From Mycobacterium sp. PSTR-4-N (GTDB lineage Bacteria > Actinomycetota > Actinomycetes > Mycobacteriales > Mycobacteriaceae), in assembly GCF_022348085.1 (NCBI RefSeq), contig NZ_JAKRFN010000005.1:290825-354824 (forward strand): a stretch of 64,000 bases of DNA. Direction: 5' to 3'. Made by a program: the position numbers and the translations under genes. Below the pieces are notes generated by a model. The model was not told the DNA's origin. It worked only from the letters and a program-made list of their open reading frames with translations, and did not search any database. Shown here one piece after another: positions 27,106-35,993 of the stretch (its first letter is position 1; the number at the start of each line of letters is the position of its first letter).

Positions 27106-28373
27106 CTGTCGCCCTGCGGCTGGTCGGCCATGCAACCGGGCCTGCACAGCACGACGACGACGCCGCACAGCACGGCGGCGACCCCGAACGCGGCGTAGAC
27201 ACCGACCGCGTCGGCGGTGCCGCCCAGCACGGCGGCCGCCAAGGGGCGTGAGCCGAGGAAACCCACCAGCCACAGGGCCATGATGCGGCCGCGCAGCTCT
27301 TCGGGGGCCTGCTCCTGTACGACTGTGCCGAGCCCGGTCATGGCCCACCCGAAGCCGATGCCTGCCAGCGCGAACCCGGCCACGGCCACGACGAACACGG
27401 AGCCGAGCGCCAACACCGCGCAGCCGGCCGTCAGAGCCCACAGGCCGAGCCAGGACACGAGATCGGCACCGATGCGGCCACGCAGCACCGCCAGCAGTGC
27501 CATCCCGACCGCGGCGCCGACCCCGAACACCGCCGACAGCATGCCGACCATCCGGGCGTCCCCGCCGAGCGAAGCGGCCACCGACGGGGTGAGGGTGATC
27601 GACGAGTCCGACGCAACGCCGACCACCGTCACCGCGAGGAGTGCCAGCAGCAACCGGCGATCACCCCAGACGTAGCGGACCGCGACCCGTACCCGGTAGT
27701 CGGCGCCCGAGCGGCGCGCAGGCGGGACCGGGAACCGCACCACGATCAGAAGCGCCGCGAACACGAGATGCAGACCCGCGCTCGCCGCGAAGGCGGACGC
27801 CGGCCCCAGGTGAGCGGCCAGGTAGGCGCCGGCGGCGGGACCCAGTATGCGGCCGATCGTCATCGGCATGCTGTTGAGAGCCATGGCCGTGGACAGTTCG
27901 CCCTCCCGGATCAGGCTGGGCACGATCGACTGCATCGCCGGCCCACCGACGGCGAATCCGAAACCGACGAGTAGCGAGCCCAGCAGCACGGCGACCGCCG
28001 CTGACATGTCGCGTGCCGACGGCGCGGTGAACAGCCACGCAGCCACCACACCGGAGCCCGCTGCGCAGAACAGCCGCCCGAGCAGGATCTGGCGAATCGG
28101 ATTCCCGGTGTCGGCCCATTTTCCGCTGGTCGGGGTGAGCAGAAGCTGCGGCCCGAACTGTGCGACGCCCACCATGCCGACCATCAGCGCCGAGCCGGTG
28201 GCGTCGTAGACGACGATCGCCGCGACGATGCCGTGCGTCCACACCGCGACGACCGAGAAGATCTTCCCCCAGAACAGCGCGCCGAAGACACGGTCGAACA
28301 TCAGCCCCAGCGCGCCGCGGGCGCGCCGGCCCGCCGCGTCGTCTCTCTTGGGGTCATCGCGCGCGAGCGTCAC
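27102..28373 (-). CDS. MFS exporter (EntS-like)
   Basis: A 423-residue twelve-helix MFS_3 family transporter, similar in layout to enterobactin exporter EntS and drug exporters: LTPTSGKWADTGNPI between helices 2 and 3, SMPMTIGRILGPAAGAYL in helix 5 and PEELRGRIMALW in the second half. GTG 28373 (VTLARDD) is chosen as upstream residues are not family-like. Overlaps the haemophore gene end by 4 bp. Substrate unknown. A haem or siderophore role is not shown by context alone. Confidence 0.82.
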   Translation of the reverse strand: MTLARDDPKRDDAAGRRARGALGLMFDRVFGALFWGKIFSVVAVWTHGIVAAIVVYDATGSALMVGMVGVAQFGPQLLLTPTSGKWADTGNPIRQILLGRLFCAAGSGVVAAWLFTAPSARDMSAAVAVLLGSLLVGFGFAVGGPAMQSIVPSLIREGELSTAMALNSMPMTIGRILGPAAGAYLAAHLGPASAFAASAGLHLVFAALLIVVRFPVPPARRSGADYRVRVAVRYVWGDRRLLLALLAVTVVGVASDSSITLTPSVAASLGGDARMVGMLSAVFGVGAAVGMALLAVLRGRIGADLVSWLGLWALTAGCAVLALGSVFVVAVAGFALAGIGFGWAMTGLGTVVQEQAPEELRGRIMALWLVGFLGSRPLAAAVLGGTADAVGVYAAFGVAAVLCGVVVVLCRPGCMADQPQGDS

Positions 28374-28557
28374 CCGATCTGCATAGCACAGGCGCGTCAC
28401 CAGCATCGACCGCCCATCCTGTCCAGTGAGCGAAATCGCCAGTGCGGCATGGTTTTCGGCGTAACAGGCGGTCGGCTCGGATCGATACACTGGGCGGCCG
28501 GTCCGTGTTCGGCTCCGTTCTTGTTCCTGGTCCAATCCCCTGTCGAAGGATGATGCG

Positions 28558-29739
28558 TTGACCCGCCCGACCGCACAGGTCAGCTCCGCCCCCGGAGGTG
28601 CCCTGGGGCGCCGCACCGCGCTCAAGGCCTCCGTCGTCGCTGCGGCGGCGATGACACTGACGCCGGTGCCCCGTGCGTCGGCCGACGACGGGCCCTGGTC
28701 GCTCGACCGGGCCGGCCGCTGGTATCAGGAACAGGACTGGCTGGTGGGCGCCAACTACATCGCCGGCAACGCGGTCAACCAGTTGGAGATGTTCCAGCCC
28801 GGGACGTTCGATCCGCTGCGCATCGACGCCGAGCTACGGCTGGCGCGGCTGGCCGGGATGAACACCGTGCGGGTGTTCCTGCACGACCTCCTGTGGATAC
28901 AGGATCCGACCGGCTTCCTGCGGCGCATCGGTCACGTCGTCGACATCGCCTCACGCAACGGCATACGGCCGCTGTTCGTCCTGTTCGACTCCTGCTGGGA
29001 TCCGCTGCCCGCCCTCGGCAGGCAGGCCGCCCCACGACCCGGCATTCACAACTCCCGCTGGGTGCAGAGCCCCGGGGCGGAGAATCTCGACGACCGGCGC
29101 TACAAGCGCGTGCTCCACGACTACGTCGTCGGTGTGCTCACCCGCTTCCGCGGCGACCGTCGCATCCTCGGGTGGGATCTGTGGAACGAACCCGACAACC
29201 CCGCCAAGCAGTACCGGGACACCGAACGCGCCGACAAAGTCGCACTCGTCGCCGACCTGCTGCCCCAGGTGTTCCGGTGGGCACGTTCTGTCGGGACCAT
29301 CCATCCGCTGACCAGCGGCGTGTGGGACGGGCCGTGGGCGGACGCCCGGCTGCGCAGTGAGATCGCGAGCATCCAGCTCGATCAGTCCGACGTCGTCTCG
29401 TTCCACAGCTACGACGACCCGGCCGGGTTCGACGCCCGCATCAGCGAGCTCGCGTTCACCCGTCGCCCGCTGTTGTGCACCGAGTACATGGCGAGATCGC
29501 TGGACTGCACGGTCGAGAACATCCTGCCGATCACCAAGCGTCGCAACGTCGGAGCGTTCGCATGGGGTCTAATGGCGGGTAAGACGCAGACCTACTACCC
29601 GTGGGATTCGTGGGATCGGCCGTACACCACCGAACCGACGCCATGGTTCCACGATCTGCTCACCCGTGACGGAGCGCCCTACCGGCCGGCTGAGATCGCG
29701 ACGATCCGAAATCTGACCGGCCGGCCCCGCCCGTCCTGA
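28558..29739 (+). CDS. Tat-exported glycoside hydrolase (GH5-like)
   Basis: A 393-residue TIM-barrel glycosidase. TTG 28558 with GAAGGA 7 nt upstream is the only reasonable start. The N-terminus has a twin-arginine motif (GRRTALK) and hydrophobic run ending RASADD near residue 43, so it is exported folded. Acid/base Glu is in WDLWNEPDN (near 203) and the nucleophile Glu in LCTEYMAR (near 309). Substrate unknown, perhaps a beta-mannan, beta-glucan or envelope glycan. The 184 bp before it hold TACACT at 28486-28491 as a possible -10. Confidence 0.83.
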   Translation: MTRPTAQVSSAPGGALGRRTALKASVVAAAAMTLTPVPRASADDGPWSLDRAGRWYQEQDWLVGANYIAGNAVNQLEMFQPGTFDPLRIDAELRLARLAGMNTVRVFLHDLLWIQDPTGFLRRIGHVVDIASRNGIRPLFVLFDSCWDPLPALGRQAAPRPGIHNSRWVQSPGAENLDDRRYKRVLHDYVVGVLTRFRGDRRILGWDLWNEPDNPAKQYRDTERADKVALVADLLPQVFRWARSVGTIHPLTSGVWDGPWADARLRSEIASIQLDQSDVVSFHSYDDPAGFDARISELAFTRRPLLCTEYMARSLDCTVENILPITKRRNVGAFAWGLMAGKTQTYYPWDSWDRPYTTEPTPWFHDLLTRDGAPYRPAEIATIRNLTGRPRPS

Positions 29740-29757
29740 TGCGCCCGTCCTGACCTT

Positions 29758-30531
29758 TCAGCGGGCCTTCCACTGCGGGCGGCGCTTCTCGCGCCACGCC
29801 GAAATGCCTTCTGCCACATCCGCTGTCGCACCCGCCACCTTCCGCATCACCTCCCCGAAGCGCACGGATTCGATCCACCCCATGTCGGCGGTGCGCCAGG
29901 CCACTTCCTTGGTGGCCCGCTGCGCCAGCGGCGCAGCCGCAGTCAGGGTGTGAGCCCACTCCCGTGCCGCGGGAAGCAACTCGTCGGGCTCCACCAGCTT
30001 CCACACCAGCCCCACGTCCTTGGCCCGCTCGGCCGTCATCGGCTTGCCCGTCAGCAGCAGCTCCATCGCATCGGCCCACCGCAGCCGTTGCGGAAGCCGG
30101 ATGGCACCGACGATCGTGGGCACGCCGATCGTCACCTCGGGAAACGCGAATGTCGCTCCGGTGCTCGCGATCACGAAGTCGCAGAACAGAACTCCGGTGA
30201 GACCGTAACCCACGCACGGTCCCTGAACCGCCGCGATCGTCGGTTTGAACAGCTCCATGCCGCTCTCGAAGGAGTTGATGGTCGGCTTCTCCCAGAACGT
30301 GCCGCCGAACGTCCCCACTGCACCCTCGCCGTCCTTGAGGTCGGCTCCGGCGCAGAACACCCGGCCGGTGGCGGTCAAAATGCCCACCCAGGCGTCCTCG
30401 TCGTCGCGAAACCGGTTCCACGCCGCATTGAGTTCTTGTCGGAGTGCACCGTTGATGGCGTTGCCCGCCTCCGGGCGGTTCAGCGTGATCGTGGCGACGT
30501 GATCGTCGAGCTCGTAGGTGACCAGGCTCAT
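29758..30531 (-). CDS. Enoyl-CoA hydratase/isomerase family protein
   Basis: A 257-residue crotonase-fold protein. Oxyanion-hole segments are FCAGADLKDG (near 60) and GPCVGYGLTGVLFCDF (near 105). The Glu matching the second catalytic Glu of classic hydratases is present in FPEVTIG (near 130), but the first (in GGGCELA of typical enzymes) is Thr here, so it may be an isomerase or other CoA-ester enzyme rather than a hydratase. Neighbour is an NTF2-like protein on the same strand, 16 bp away. Confidence 0.85.
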   Translation of the reverse strand: MSLVTYELDDHVATITLNRPEAGNAINGALRQELNAAWNRFRDDEDAWVGILTATGRVFCAGADLKDGEGAVGTFGGTFWEKPTINSFESGMELFKPTIAAVQGPCVGYGLTGVLFCDFVIASTGATFAFPEVTIGVPTIVGAIRLPQRLRWADAMELLLTGKPMTAERAKDVGLVWKLVEPDELLPAAREWAHTLTAAAPLAQRATKEVAWRTADMGWIESVRFGEVMRKVAGATADVAEGISAWREKRRPQWKAR

Positions 30532-30547
30532 GGCGCCACTGTAAGGC

Positions 30548-30934
30548 TCACTCCCCGCGCTTCTCCGCGTGCAGGAACGCCGCCGTGTCGTAGTAGGTGC
30601 GGAACGCGGTGATGGTCTGGTCGTCGCCCTCGAGCACGCTCACCCCGTCGTAGCTGAAGTCGGTACCGTCGCGCAGCGTCCCGGTCGAGCTCCACTCCAG
30701 GTAGGCGATGCCGTCATCGGTGACGGTATGGGAGAAGTCCGACGACAGGTCGCCGAACACGTCGCGGTATTGCGTCCAGAAAGTGCGCGCACCATCGGCG
30801 CCGCGTTGTTGGTGGGGGAGACCCGCCTTGGTCAGGGTCGCGTCGTCGGAGAACAACTCGACCAATGGCTCCACATCACGGCCTTCGTGGAGACGGCCCA
30901 GCGCGTCGATGAAGTGTTTCGTCAGCTCATGCAT
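30548..30934 (-). CDS. SnoaL/NTF2-like protein
   Basis: A 128-residue cone-fold protein: ELTKHFIDALGRLHEGRDVEPL helix, LFSDDATL, then alternating strands ending TAFRTYYDTAAFL. The fold serves as isomerase, cyclase or ligand-binding module. No catalytic residue can be named. Probably co-transcribed with the crotonase that follows. Confidence 0.8.
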   Translation of the reverse strand: MHELTKHFIDALGRLHEGRDVEPLVELFSDDATLTKAGLPHQQRGADGARTFWTQYRDVFGDLSSDFSHTVTDDGIAYLEWSSTGTLRDGTDFSYDGVSVLEGDDQTITAFRTYYDTAAFLHAEKRGE

Positions 30935-30985
30935 GAGTTCGGCCTACCCGCGCGGGGGTGAGCCATGCGCGCGGGGATCAAGAGG

Positions 30986-31912
30986 TCACGGTTCCGACAT
31001 GGACTGTCGCCGGGGCACATCGACCTTCATCAGGTCCTGCGCGATCACCAGATCACCGGAGTAGACCTCGGCCGCCTCGGCGCGATGTCGTTCGGTGTCG
31101 GGATACCGCTGCGAGAAATGCGTGAGCACAAGCCGCCGCACCCCGCACTCGGCGGCCACTGTCGCGGCCTGCCGGGCGGTCAGGTGTCCGTAGTCGCGGG
31201 CCAGCCGGGCGTCGCTGTCGAGGAACGTCGCCTCCATGACCAACAGGTCGGCACCCTCGGCGAGCCCATAGACCGCGTCGCAGAGCCGAGTGTCCATCAC
31301 GAAGGCGAACCGCTGTCCCCGGCGGGGCGCCGTGACGTCGGACAGTCGGACGGTTCGGCCGGCCACCCCGAGCACTCCGGCACGCTGCAGTTCGCCGACC
31401 GCGGGACCACCGATCCCGTACGCGCTCAACGCCGTCCGATCGAAGCGATACCCGTCGGGCTCGACGAGCCGATAACCGAACGCATCGACCGAGTGATCCA
31501 GCCGGTGGGCGTGCAGCTCCCCGAACGATCCGCTCGCTATCAGCCCGTCGGCATCGATCGGGTGTGGCCGGATGTCGGTGACGTCATGGAACTCACTGGC
31601 GTGCCGTAGCCGGTCGAAGAACCGACTGCCCGATGCCGGGAAGTGGGCGTCGACGGGGCTGCGCACGCCGTCCAGCGAGAGACGCGCGACGACCCCCGGT
31701 AAACCCAGGCAGTGATCGCCGTGAAAGTGGCTGAGACACAGGCGAGTCAGACGGCTCACTGAGACTCCTGCGTACACCATCTGCCGCTGCGTTCCCTCGC
31801 CCGGGTCGAAGAGAATGCTCTCGTCGTCCCAGCGCAGGAGATAACCGTTGTGGTTTCGCCGCCGGGTCGGCACCTGGCTGGCGGTGCCGAGGACGATGAG
31901 CTCACGCGCCAC
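30986..31912 (-). CDS. rnz: Ribonuclease Z (tRNase Z) family metallo-beta-lactamase
   Basis: A 308-residue MBL-fold nuclease that trims the 3' trailer of tRNA precursors. It has the zinc motif [14 protein letters not shown] near residue 62, [18 protein letters not shown] at the N-terminus and the later His in [10 protein letters not shown] and [11 protein letters not shown] 31912 is the start. Length matches bacterial RNase Z. The 50 bases after the stop hold nothing notable. Confidence 0.9.
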   Translation of the reverse strand: MARELIVLGTASQVPTRRRNHNGYLLRWDDESILFDPGEGTQRQMVYAGVSVSRLTRLCLSHFHGDHCLGLPGVVARLSLDGVRSPVDAHFPASGSRFFDRLRHASEFHDVTDIRPHPIDADGLIASGSFGELHAHRLDHSVDAFGYRLVEPDGYRFDRTALSAYGIGGPAVGELQRAGVLGVAGRTVRLSDVTAPRRGQRFAFVMDTRLCDAVYGLAEGADLLVMEATFLDSDARLARDYGHLTARQAATVAAECGVRRLVLTHFSQRYPDTERHRAEAAEVYSGDLVIAQDLMKVDVPRRQSMSEP

Positions 31913-31964
31913 GACCGCGAGACTACGCAGAGTGCCCGAGTGCCTGCGGCGCGGTCACCCCGCC

Positions 31965-32522
31965 TCAGGTGTGGGCGGGCGTCGCCGCGAACTGGTCGGT
32001 GATGGCCTGGCAGAACGCGGGCAGGTCGTCGGGGGACCGGCTGGTGATCAGGTTGCCGTCGATGCAGACCTCCTGGTCGACGACCGTCGCGCCTGCGTTG
32101 CGCAGATCGGTGCGCAAGCTGGGATACGAGGTGAGCGTGCGGTCCTTGGCGACGCCGGCTTCCAGCAGGACCCACGGTCCGTGACAGATCGCGGCGACCG
32201 GCTTGCCGGAGCGGACGAACTGACCGACGAATGCGACGGCCGCATCGTCGAGGCGCAGCTTGTCACCGTTGACCGTGCCGCCGGGAATGACCAGCGCGTC
32301 GTACTCATCGACGCCGGCGTCGCTCACCAGCCGGTCGACCGAGAAGGTGCCCGCCGGTTCGAGATCGTGATTGCGCGCGTCGATCTCGCCCTCTGTGATC
32401 GACAGGAGTTCGACGCGACCGCCGGCCTCGGTGACCGCATCGCGGGGCCGCTCGAGTTCGACCTTCTCCACGCCATCGGTGGCCAGGAAGGCGATCCTGC
32501 GACCCTGGAGTTCGTTCGGCAT
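31965..32522 (-). CDS. DJ-1/PfpI family (type 1 glutamine amidotransferase-like) protein
   Basis: A 185-residue flavodoxin-like protein with the nucleophile Cys in the elbow VAAICHGPWVLLEAG (near 113) and an acidic residue in the N-terminal GVEKVELERP segment. Members act as protein or nucleotide deglycases, chaperones or peptidases during stress. A weak SigF-like element lies 32 bp upstream. Confidence 0.88.
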   Translation of the reverse strand: MPNELQGRRIAFLATDGVEKVELERPRDAVTEAGGRVELLSITEGEIDARNHDLEPAGTFSVDRLVSDAGVDEYDALVIPGGTVNGDKLRLDDAAVAFVGQFVRSGKPVAAICHGPWVLLEAGVAKDRTLTSYPSLRTDLRNAGATVVDQEVCIDGNLITSRSPDDLPAFCQAITDQFAATPAHT

Positions 32523-32553
32523 AGTGGCATCCTTTCGTCGGCTCCGCTGGCGG

Positions 32554-32578
32554 TTACCCAGTGCCCGACGATCGAACC
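32554..32578 (-). promoter_or_regulatory. Weak SigF-like promoter of the DJ-1/PfpI gene
   Basis: Minus strand GGTT (32575-32578), 15 bases, GGGTAA (32554-32559). Two mismatches to the SigF consensus, so only suggestive. Confidence 0.3.
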
Positions 32579-32588
32579 CCCGAGTGGC

Positions 32589-32870
32589 TCAGGCCGACTC
32601 GGTCCCGTCGGTGTGCGGGGTCGGGCTCTGCGCCGACTCCCACTTGGACTCCAGAGACCGGGTGACGCGGGTGCCCGCGGCGAACTCGAGCTGGAACGTC
32701 TCGCCGTCGCCGTCGTCTTCGAGCGTGACCACGTACCCGGTGTCGCCGGCGGCGACGTGGACGACCTTGTACTGCCGCTCCCCGTCTCCACGATCGGCGG
32801 TGATGATGTCACCGGGGGCGACGTCGTCGATGCGGTCCTCAGAGGTCGGGTCGGCCGATGTGTCAGACAT
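32589..32870 (-). CDS. Small acidic hypothetical protein (93 residues)
   Basis: MSDTSADPTSEDRIDDVAPG then a beta-rich core (YKVVHVAAGDTGYVVTLEDD, GETFQLEFAAGTRV) resembling a small SH3/KOW-like barrel, and a disordered tail. No family recognised. ATG 32870 is chosen because upstream translation is basic and unlike the rest. Divergent from the cutinase gene. Confidence 0.6.
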   Translation of the reverse strand: MSDTSADPTSEDRIDDVAPGDIITADRGDGERQYKVVHVAAGDTGYVVTLEDDGDGETFQLEFAAGTRVTRSLESKWESAQSPTPHTDGTESA

Positions 32871-32913
32871 GGGTCGACGGTAACCGACGCGAGTGTGCGT
32901 CCCGCACCCGATC

Positions 32914-32938
32914 GTTTGGGCAGCAAACGCGGGGGTAC
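32914..32938 (+). promoter_or_regulatory. SigF-like promoter of the cutinase gene
   Basis: GTTT (32914-32917), 15 bases, GGGTAC (32933-32938). Matches the mycobacterial SigF pattern with GGGTAC in the -10. The leader to the ATG would be about 45 bases. Confidence 0.55.
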
Positions 32939-32988
32939 TGATGGACTGGCGCTGCTCTCCGCGCGTCAGCCCGAGAGAGGAAGCCCCC

Positions 32989-33702
32989 ATGACACCCTCC
33001 ACCCAAAGACGCCGGCTGGCGCGAGTCGCCGCCTCGTTGATCGCGGGTGCCGCCGCGGTGTCCGCCGGCGCCGCCGCACCCACCGCAGCCGCCCAAGGAT
33101 GTCCGGACGTCGAGGTGGTGTTCGCGCGCGGGACCAGTGAGCAACCCGGTGTCGGGGGCGTCGGGCAGGCCTTCGTGGACGCGGTGCGCGCGCAGGCGGC
33201 ACCTCGGACGGTGGGCGTGTACGCGGTGGACTACGCCGCGTCGAACAATTTCGCAGCGCGCACCGAGATCGCGCAGACCGTGATCGACGGCATCCGCGAC
33301 GAAGCCGACCACGTGGAGTCGATGGCGGCGAACTGCCCGAACACCCGGATGGTGCTCGGTGGCTACTCCCAGGGCGCTCTGGTGACCGGCTTCACGACAT
33401 CCGATGTCGTGCCCGACATGGTGCCCACCGCCATCGCGCCGCGCCCGATGCCACCGGAGGTGGCCGACCATGTCGCCGCCGTCGTGCTGTTCGGCACGCC
33501 CTCAGGGCCGTTCCTGGAGCGCTACGGCGCACCTGCCATCACGATCGGTCCGCGGTATGCGGACAAGACCCTCCAGCTGTGCGCGCAGGGTGACACGATC
33601 TGCTCCGGCGCGCCTGACGGTGGCCCGACCGTGGCGCACGCCCTGTACCCGGTCAACGGGATGGTCAACGAGGGAGCGGCGTACGCCGTGGGTCGGCTCT
33701 GA
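32989..33702 (+). CDS. Secreted cutinase-like esterase (Culp family)
   Basis: A 237-residue exported serine esterase of the mycobacterial cutinase-like protein family, hydrolysing short to medium acyl esters or phospholipids outside the membrane. Signal peptide ends near AAAQG (residue 36). Catalytic Ser 127 lies in GGYSQG, the Asp 202 in QGDTIC and His 217 in AHALYP. Cys pairs at 38/116 and about 198/205 are placed for the family disulfides. ATG 32989 has GAGAGGAAG 8 nt upstream. Confidence 0.92.
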   Translation: MTPSTQRRRLARVAASLIAGAAAVSAGAAAPTAAAQGCPDVEVVFARGTSEQPGVGGVGQAFVDAVRAQAAPRTVGVYAVDYAASNNFAARTEIAQTVIDGIRDEADHVESMAANCPNTRMVLGGYSQGALVTGFTTSDVVPDMVPTAIAPRPMPPEVADHVAAVVLFGTPSGPFLERYGAPAITIGPRYADKTLQLCAQGDTICSGAPDGGPTVAHALYPVNGMVNEGAAYAVGRL

Positions 33703-33706
33703 CGCC

Positions 33707-33961
33707 TCACGCCCCCGCAGGCACCGGATAGCGGTCGTTGACGTCGGCGTTGGTGTCTTTGCGGGCGCAGTGGGCGCAGCAGAAGATGCCCTCGTCGGTC
33801 TCGATGCCATGACCGAGGATTCGGCACCCGCAATGTCCGCATTCCGGCGCGAGTTGCATCGCGGCGCATTCGACGCTGTCGAACGTCGCAGACCGGCCGT
33901 CCGGCCAGGTCACCGTGAATGCCTTGTCGTAGTCGTTGCCGCACGTCGCGCAGATGGTCAT
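33707..33961 (-). CDS. Cys-rich zinc-ribbon or metallothionein-like protein
   Basis: An 84-residue cytosolic protein with CATCGNDYDKAF at the N-terminus, ECAAMQLAPECGHCGCRI in the middle and IFCCAHCAR near the end, about ten Cys in CxxC and CC pairs plus His. The spacing suggests two or more metal sites and resembles actinobacterial proteins annotated as prokaryotic metallothionein. Metal identity unknown. Tail to tail with the cutinase gene. Divergent from the methyltransferase operon. Confidence 0.72.
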   Translation of the reverse strand: MTICATCGNDYDKAFTVTWPDGRSATFDSVECAAMQLAPECGHCGCRILGHGIETDEGIFCCAHCARKDTNADVNDRYPVPAGA

Positions 33962-34001
33962 GGGGAGCCTCTCTGAGGTGGTAGGGGCCGGCCGGATCGA
34001 C

Positions 34002-34068
34002 CGCCGCGGGCGGGATTCCCGCGGCGTGGTCAGACAAACAGGGGTTTGGCCGGTTGGAGACGGGGCAT
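34002..34068. promoter_or_regulatory. Back-to-back SigF-like promoters with a palindrome
   Basis: Minus strand: GTTT (34036-34039), 15 bases, GGGAAT (34015-34020), toward the Cys-rich gene. Plus strand: GTTT (34044-34047), 15 bases, GGGCAT (34063-34068), toward the methyltransferase gene. Each has one -10 mismatch. The two -35 elements are 4 bp apart. A perfect 9-bp inverted repeat with 7-base loop (34002-34026) overlaps the minus-strand -10. Confidence 0.4.
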
Positions 34069-34077
34069 CAGGGACAC

Positions 34078-34764
34078 GTGACCACCGCATACACGGATTT
34101 AGGCGCCACCCCGACCGGAGTTTATCCGCCACAGGAAGATTCGCAGCTGCTGATCGACGCGATGGTGGCGGCCGGGCTTGCCCCCGGCGCCAAGGTGGCC
34201 GATCTGTGCACCGGCAGCGGTGTCGTCGCTCTGGCCGCCGCCGCAGCCGGTGCGGCCGAGGTGACGGCGTTCGACATCTGCCCGAAAGCCGTCGACCACG
34301 CACGACGCAGCGCGCTGACCGCGGGTGCCGAGCTGTCGGTCCATCGCGGGTCCTGGGCGCGCGCAGTCGAATTCGGCCCCTTCGACCTGGTGCTGGCCAA
34401 TCCGCCCTACGTTCCGCAGGCACCGATCGACGACACAGACGAGATCCCGGTGGACGCCGGACCTGCGCAGGCATGGAACGCCGGCGCCGACGGGCGTCTG
34501 GTGCTCGACCCCATGTGCGCCGCAGCGCCGCTGCTGCTCGCCGAGGGTGGCACGATGCTCATCGTGCACTCGGAGTGCTCGGACGCCGATCGGACGCTCG
34601 CCGCGCTGCGCCATCAGGGCATGACGGCGGACATCGTTGCGCAGCAACTCATTCCGTTCGGTCCGGTGATGACCGCGCGTGCGCAGTGGCTGATGGGTGT
34701 GGGCCTGCTCCCGCAGGGCTGCACGATGGAACGCATCGTCGTGATCCGCGCGGATGCACCGTGA
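34078..34764 (+). CDS. HemK2/PrmC-like class I SAM methyltransferase
   Basis: A 228-residue methyltransferase. SAM motif I is VADLCTGSGVVALAAA (near 40), motif II FDICPKAV, and LVLANPPYVP (near 105) is the NPPY motif of enzymes that methylate amide or amino groups, such as glutamine in release factors. GTG 34078 is preferred over TTG 34054 because a SigF-like -10 ends at 34068, which would give a leaderless message. The next gene overlaps its stop (GTGA). Confidence 0.85.
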   Translation: MTTAYTDLGATPTGVYPPQEDSQLLIDAMVAAGLAPGAKVADLCTGSGVVALAAAAAGAAEVTAFDICPKAVDHARRSALTAGAELSVHRGSWARAVEFGPFDLVLANPPYVPQAPIDDTDEIPVDAGPAQAWNAGADGRLVLDPMCAAAPLLLAEGGTMLIVHSECSDADRTLAALRHQGMTADIVAQQLIPFGPVMTARAQWLMGVGLLPQGCTMERIVVIRADAP

Positions 34765-34994
34765 GTGACCAGACCCCGCGTACCGTACGCGTCGTGCCGG
34801 GTGGGCCCGTGATGATCGAAGGCCCTCTGCGCGTGGAACTCCCGGACGGTGCGGTGGTGGAATCGGACAGATTCATGGTGGCCATCTGCGCCTGCCGGCG
34901 GTCGAAGACGTATCCACTCTGCGACACCAGCCACCGCCGCCGGCAACGCCCGGCGGCGGCGGAGGCGGATTCAGTCCAGGGCGCGGCGGAGTGA
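34761..34994 (+). CDS. CDGSH iron-sulfur domain protein
   Basis: A 77-residue protein with the CDGSH pattern CACRRSKTYPLCDTSH (three Cys and one His ligating a 2Fe-2S cluster). It starts with GTG overlapping the methyltransferase stop and overlaps the end of the opposing diiron enzyme by 24 bp. Likely an electron or cluster carrier for one of its neighbours. Confidence 0.88.
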   Translation: MSDQTPRTVRVVPGGPVMIEGPLRVELPDGAVVESDRFMVAICACRRSKTYPLCDTSHRRRQRPAAAEADSVQGAAE

Positions 34995-35981
34995 GCTCCG
35001 CCCCGCGGTCCAGCTTTCCATGAGGTGATCGGCGAGGCGGCCCTCGACGAGGTCGAAGGCCCGGATGCCGAAGACCACGTCCGCGTCCAGCTCGGGCTCG
35101 CGGGCCACCAGGTCACCGACCACATCGGTGCGGACGACCTGTTCGTGTACCGCGTCGGCTTCGATGTGTTCGCGGTAGAAGGCCGCGCACTCTTCGGGTG
35201 CGCCCATGCGCTCCAGCGCGGCCACCATGCGCTTGGACCCGGGGGGCGACGTCACCTCCGTGGCAGCGAAGTGGCCGACGGCAGCGCCGCGCCACCGTCG
35301 GTGCAGGCCGAACATCGACATCAGATTCACCACGGCCAGCGATTGCGCCGGGACGTCGGCGAGGTAGCCGAGGTAGGTCGTGTCCAGCCCGGCGGCCGCC
35401 ATCAGGTCGGCGAACAGCTGCTGATGCAATCTGGTCCCCTTGCCCGCACCGAACTCGTCGAACTCGACGGCCACGAACGACGCCTTGGCCTGTCCGGTCA
35501 GGCGTGGGATCGCCCACGCATGCGGATCGCCTTCTTTGAGGTGGTACAGCGAGCGGTGAGCGAAGTACTCCCGCATCTGATCCCAGGTGCCGCTGTCACG
35601 CAGATAGTAGGACGGGCCCGTGCCACCGACGGGTTCGGTGCAGAGAGCGTCCAGCTCAGCGAGCGCGCTGGTTCCGGGCTCGATGTCTTCGACGCCGCGG
35701 TGGACGTCGGACAGGAAGAGATCCTCCAGGCGACCGCGGAGATACAGCAGCCCGGGGTTCCACTCCCATCCGGCGTCCACTCCCGCGAACCCTCGGTAGT
35801 GCAGTTCATAGCAGAGGTAGAGCGCCAGCTGCAGATCGATGCCCGCGGGATCGGCGTCGGCCAGCGAGGTCTCGACTTTCGTCAGGTAGCGCAGGGGTGC
35901 CCGCTCGGCCAGCAGCTCGATCACGGACAGCGAGATCGGCCCGCGCGGTTCGGGCAGCAGGGGTTGAACCATCGTCGGCAT
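34971..35981 (-). CDS. Iron-containing redox enzyme (haem-oxygenase-like diiron fold)
   Basis: A 336-residue all-helical protein of the HDO superfamily. FDEFGAGKGTRLHQQLF (near 185), HFAATEVTSPPGSKRM and FYREHIEADAVHEQV (near 280) hold the Glu/His ligand positions of known diiron oxidases. It probably oxidises an amine, fatty or amino acid substrate with O2. ATG 35981 is chosen because a SigF-like -10 occupies 35994-35999, inside the coding part of the longer reading from 36008. ATG 35972 is also possible. Confidence 0.82.
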   Translation of the reverse strand: MPTMVQPLLPEPRGPISLSVIELLAERAPLRYLTKVETSLADADPAGIDLQLALYLCYELHYRGFAGVDAGWEWNPGLLYLRGRLEDLFLSDVHRGVEDIEPGTSALAELDALCTEPVGGTGPSYYLRDSGTWDQMREYFAHRSLYHLKEGDPHAWAIPRLTGQAKASFVAVEFDEFGAGKGTRLHQQLFADLMAAAGLDTTYLGYLADVPAQSLAVVNLMSMFGLHRRWRGAAVGHFAATEVTSPPGSKRMVAALERMGAPEECAAFYREHIEADAVHEQVVRTDVVGDLVAREPELDADVVFGIRAFDLVEGRLADHLMESWTAGRSSLRRALD

Positions 35982-35993
35982 CACGGCTGCGAC

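Noticed and set aside
28374..28557. Riboswitch or small RNA in the divergent MFS/glycosidase gap
   Set aside because: No conserved helices or motifs recognised, only a possible -10.
34054..34077. TTG 34054 as start of the methyltransferase
   Set aside because: It would place the start upstream of the SigF-like -10. GTG 34078 fits better, though this depends on the promoter call.
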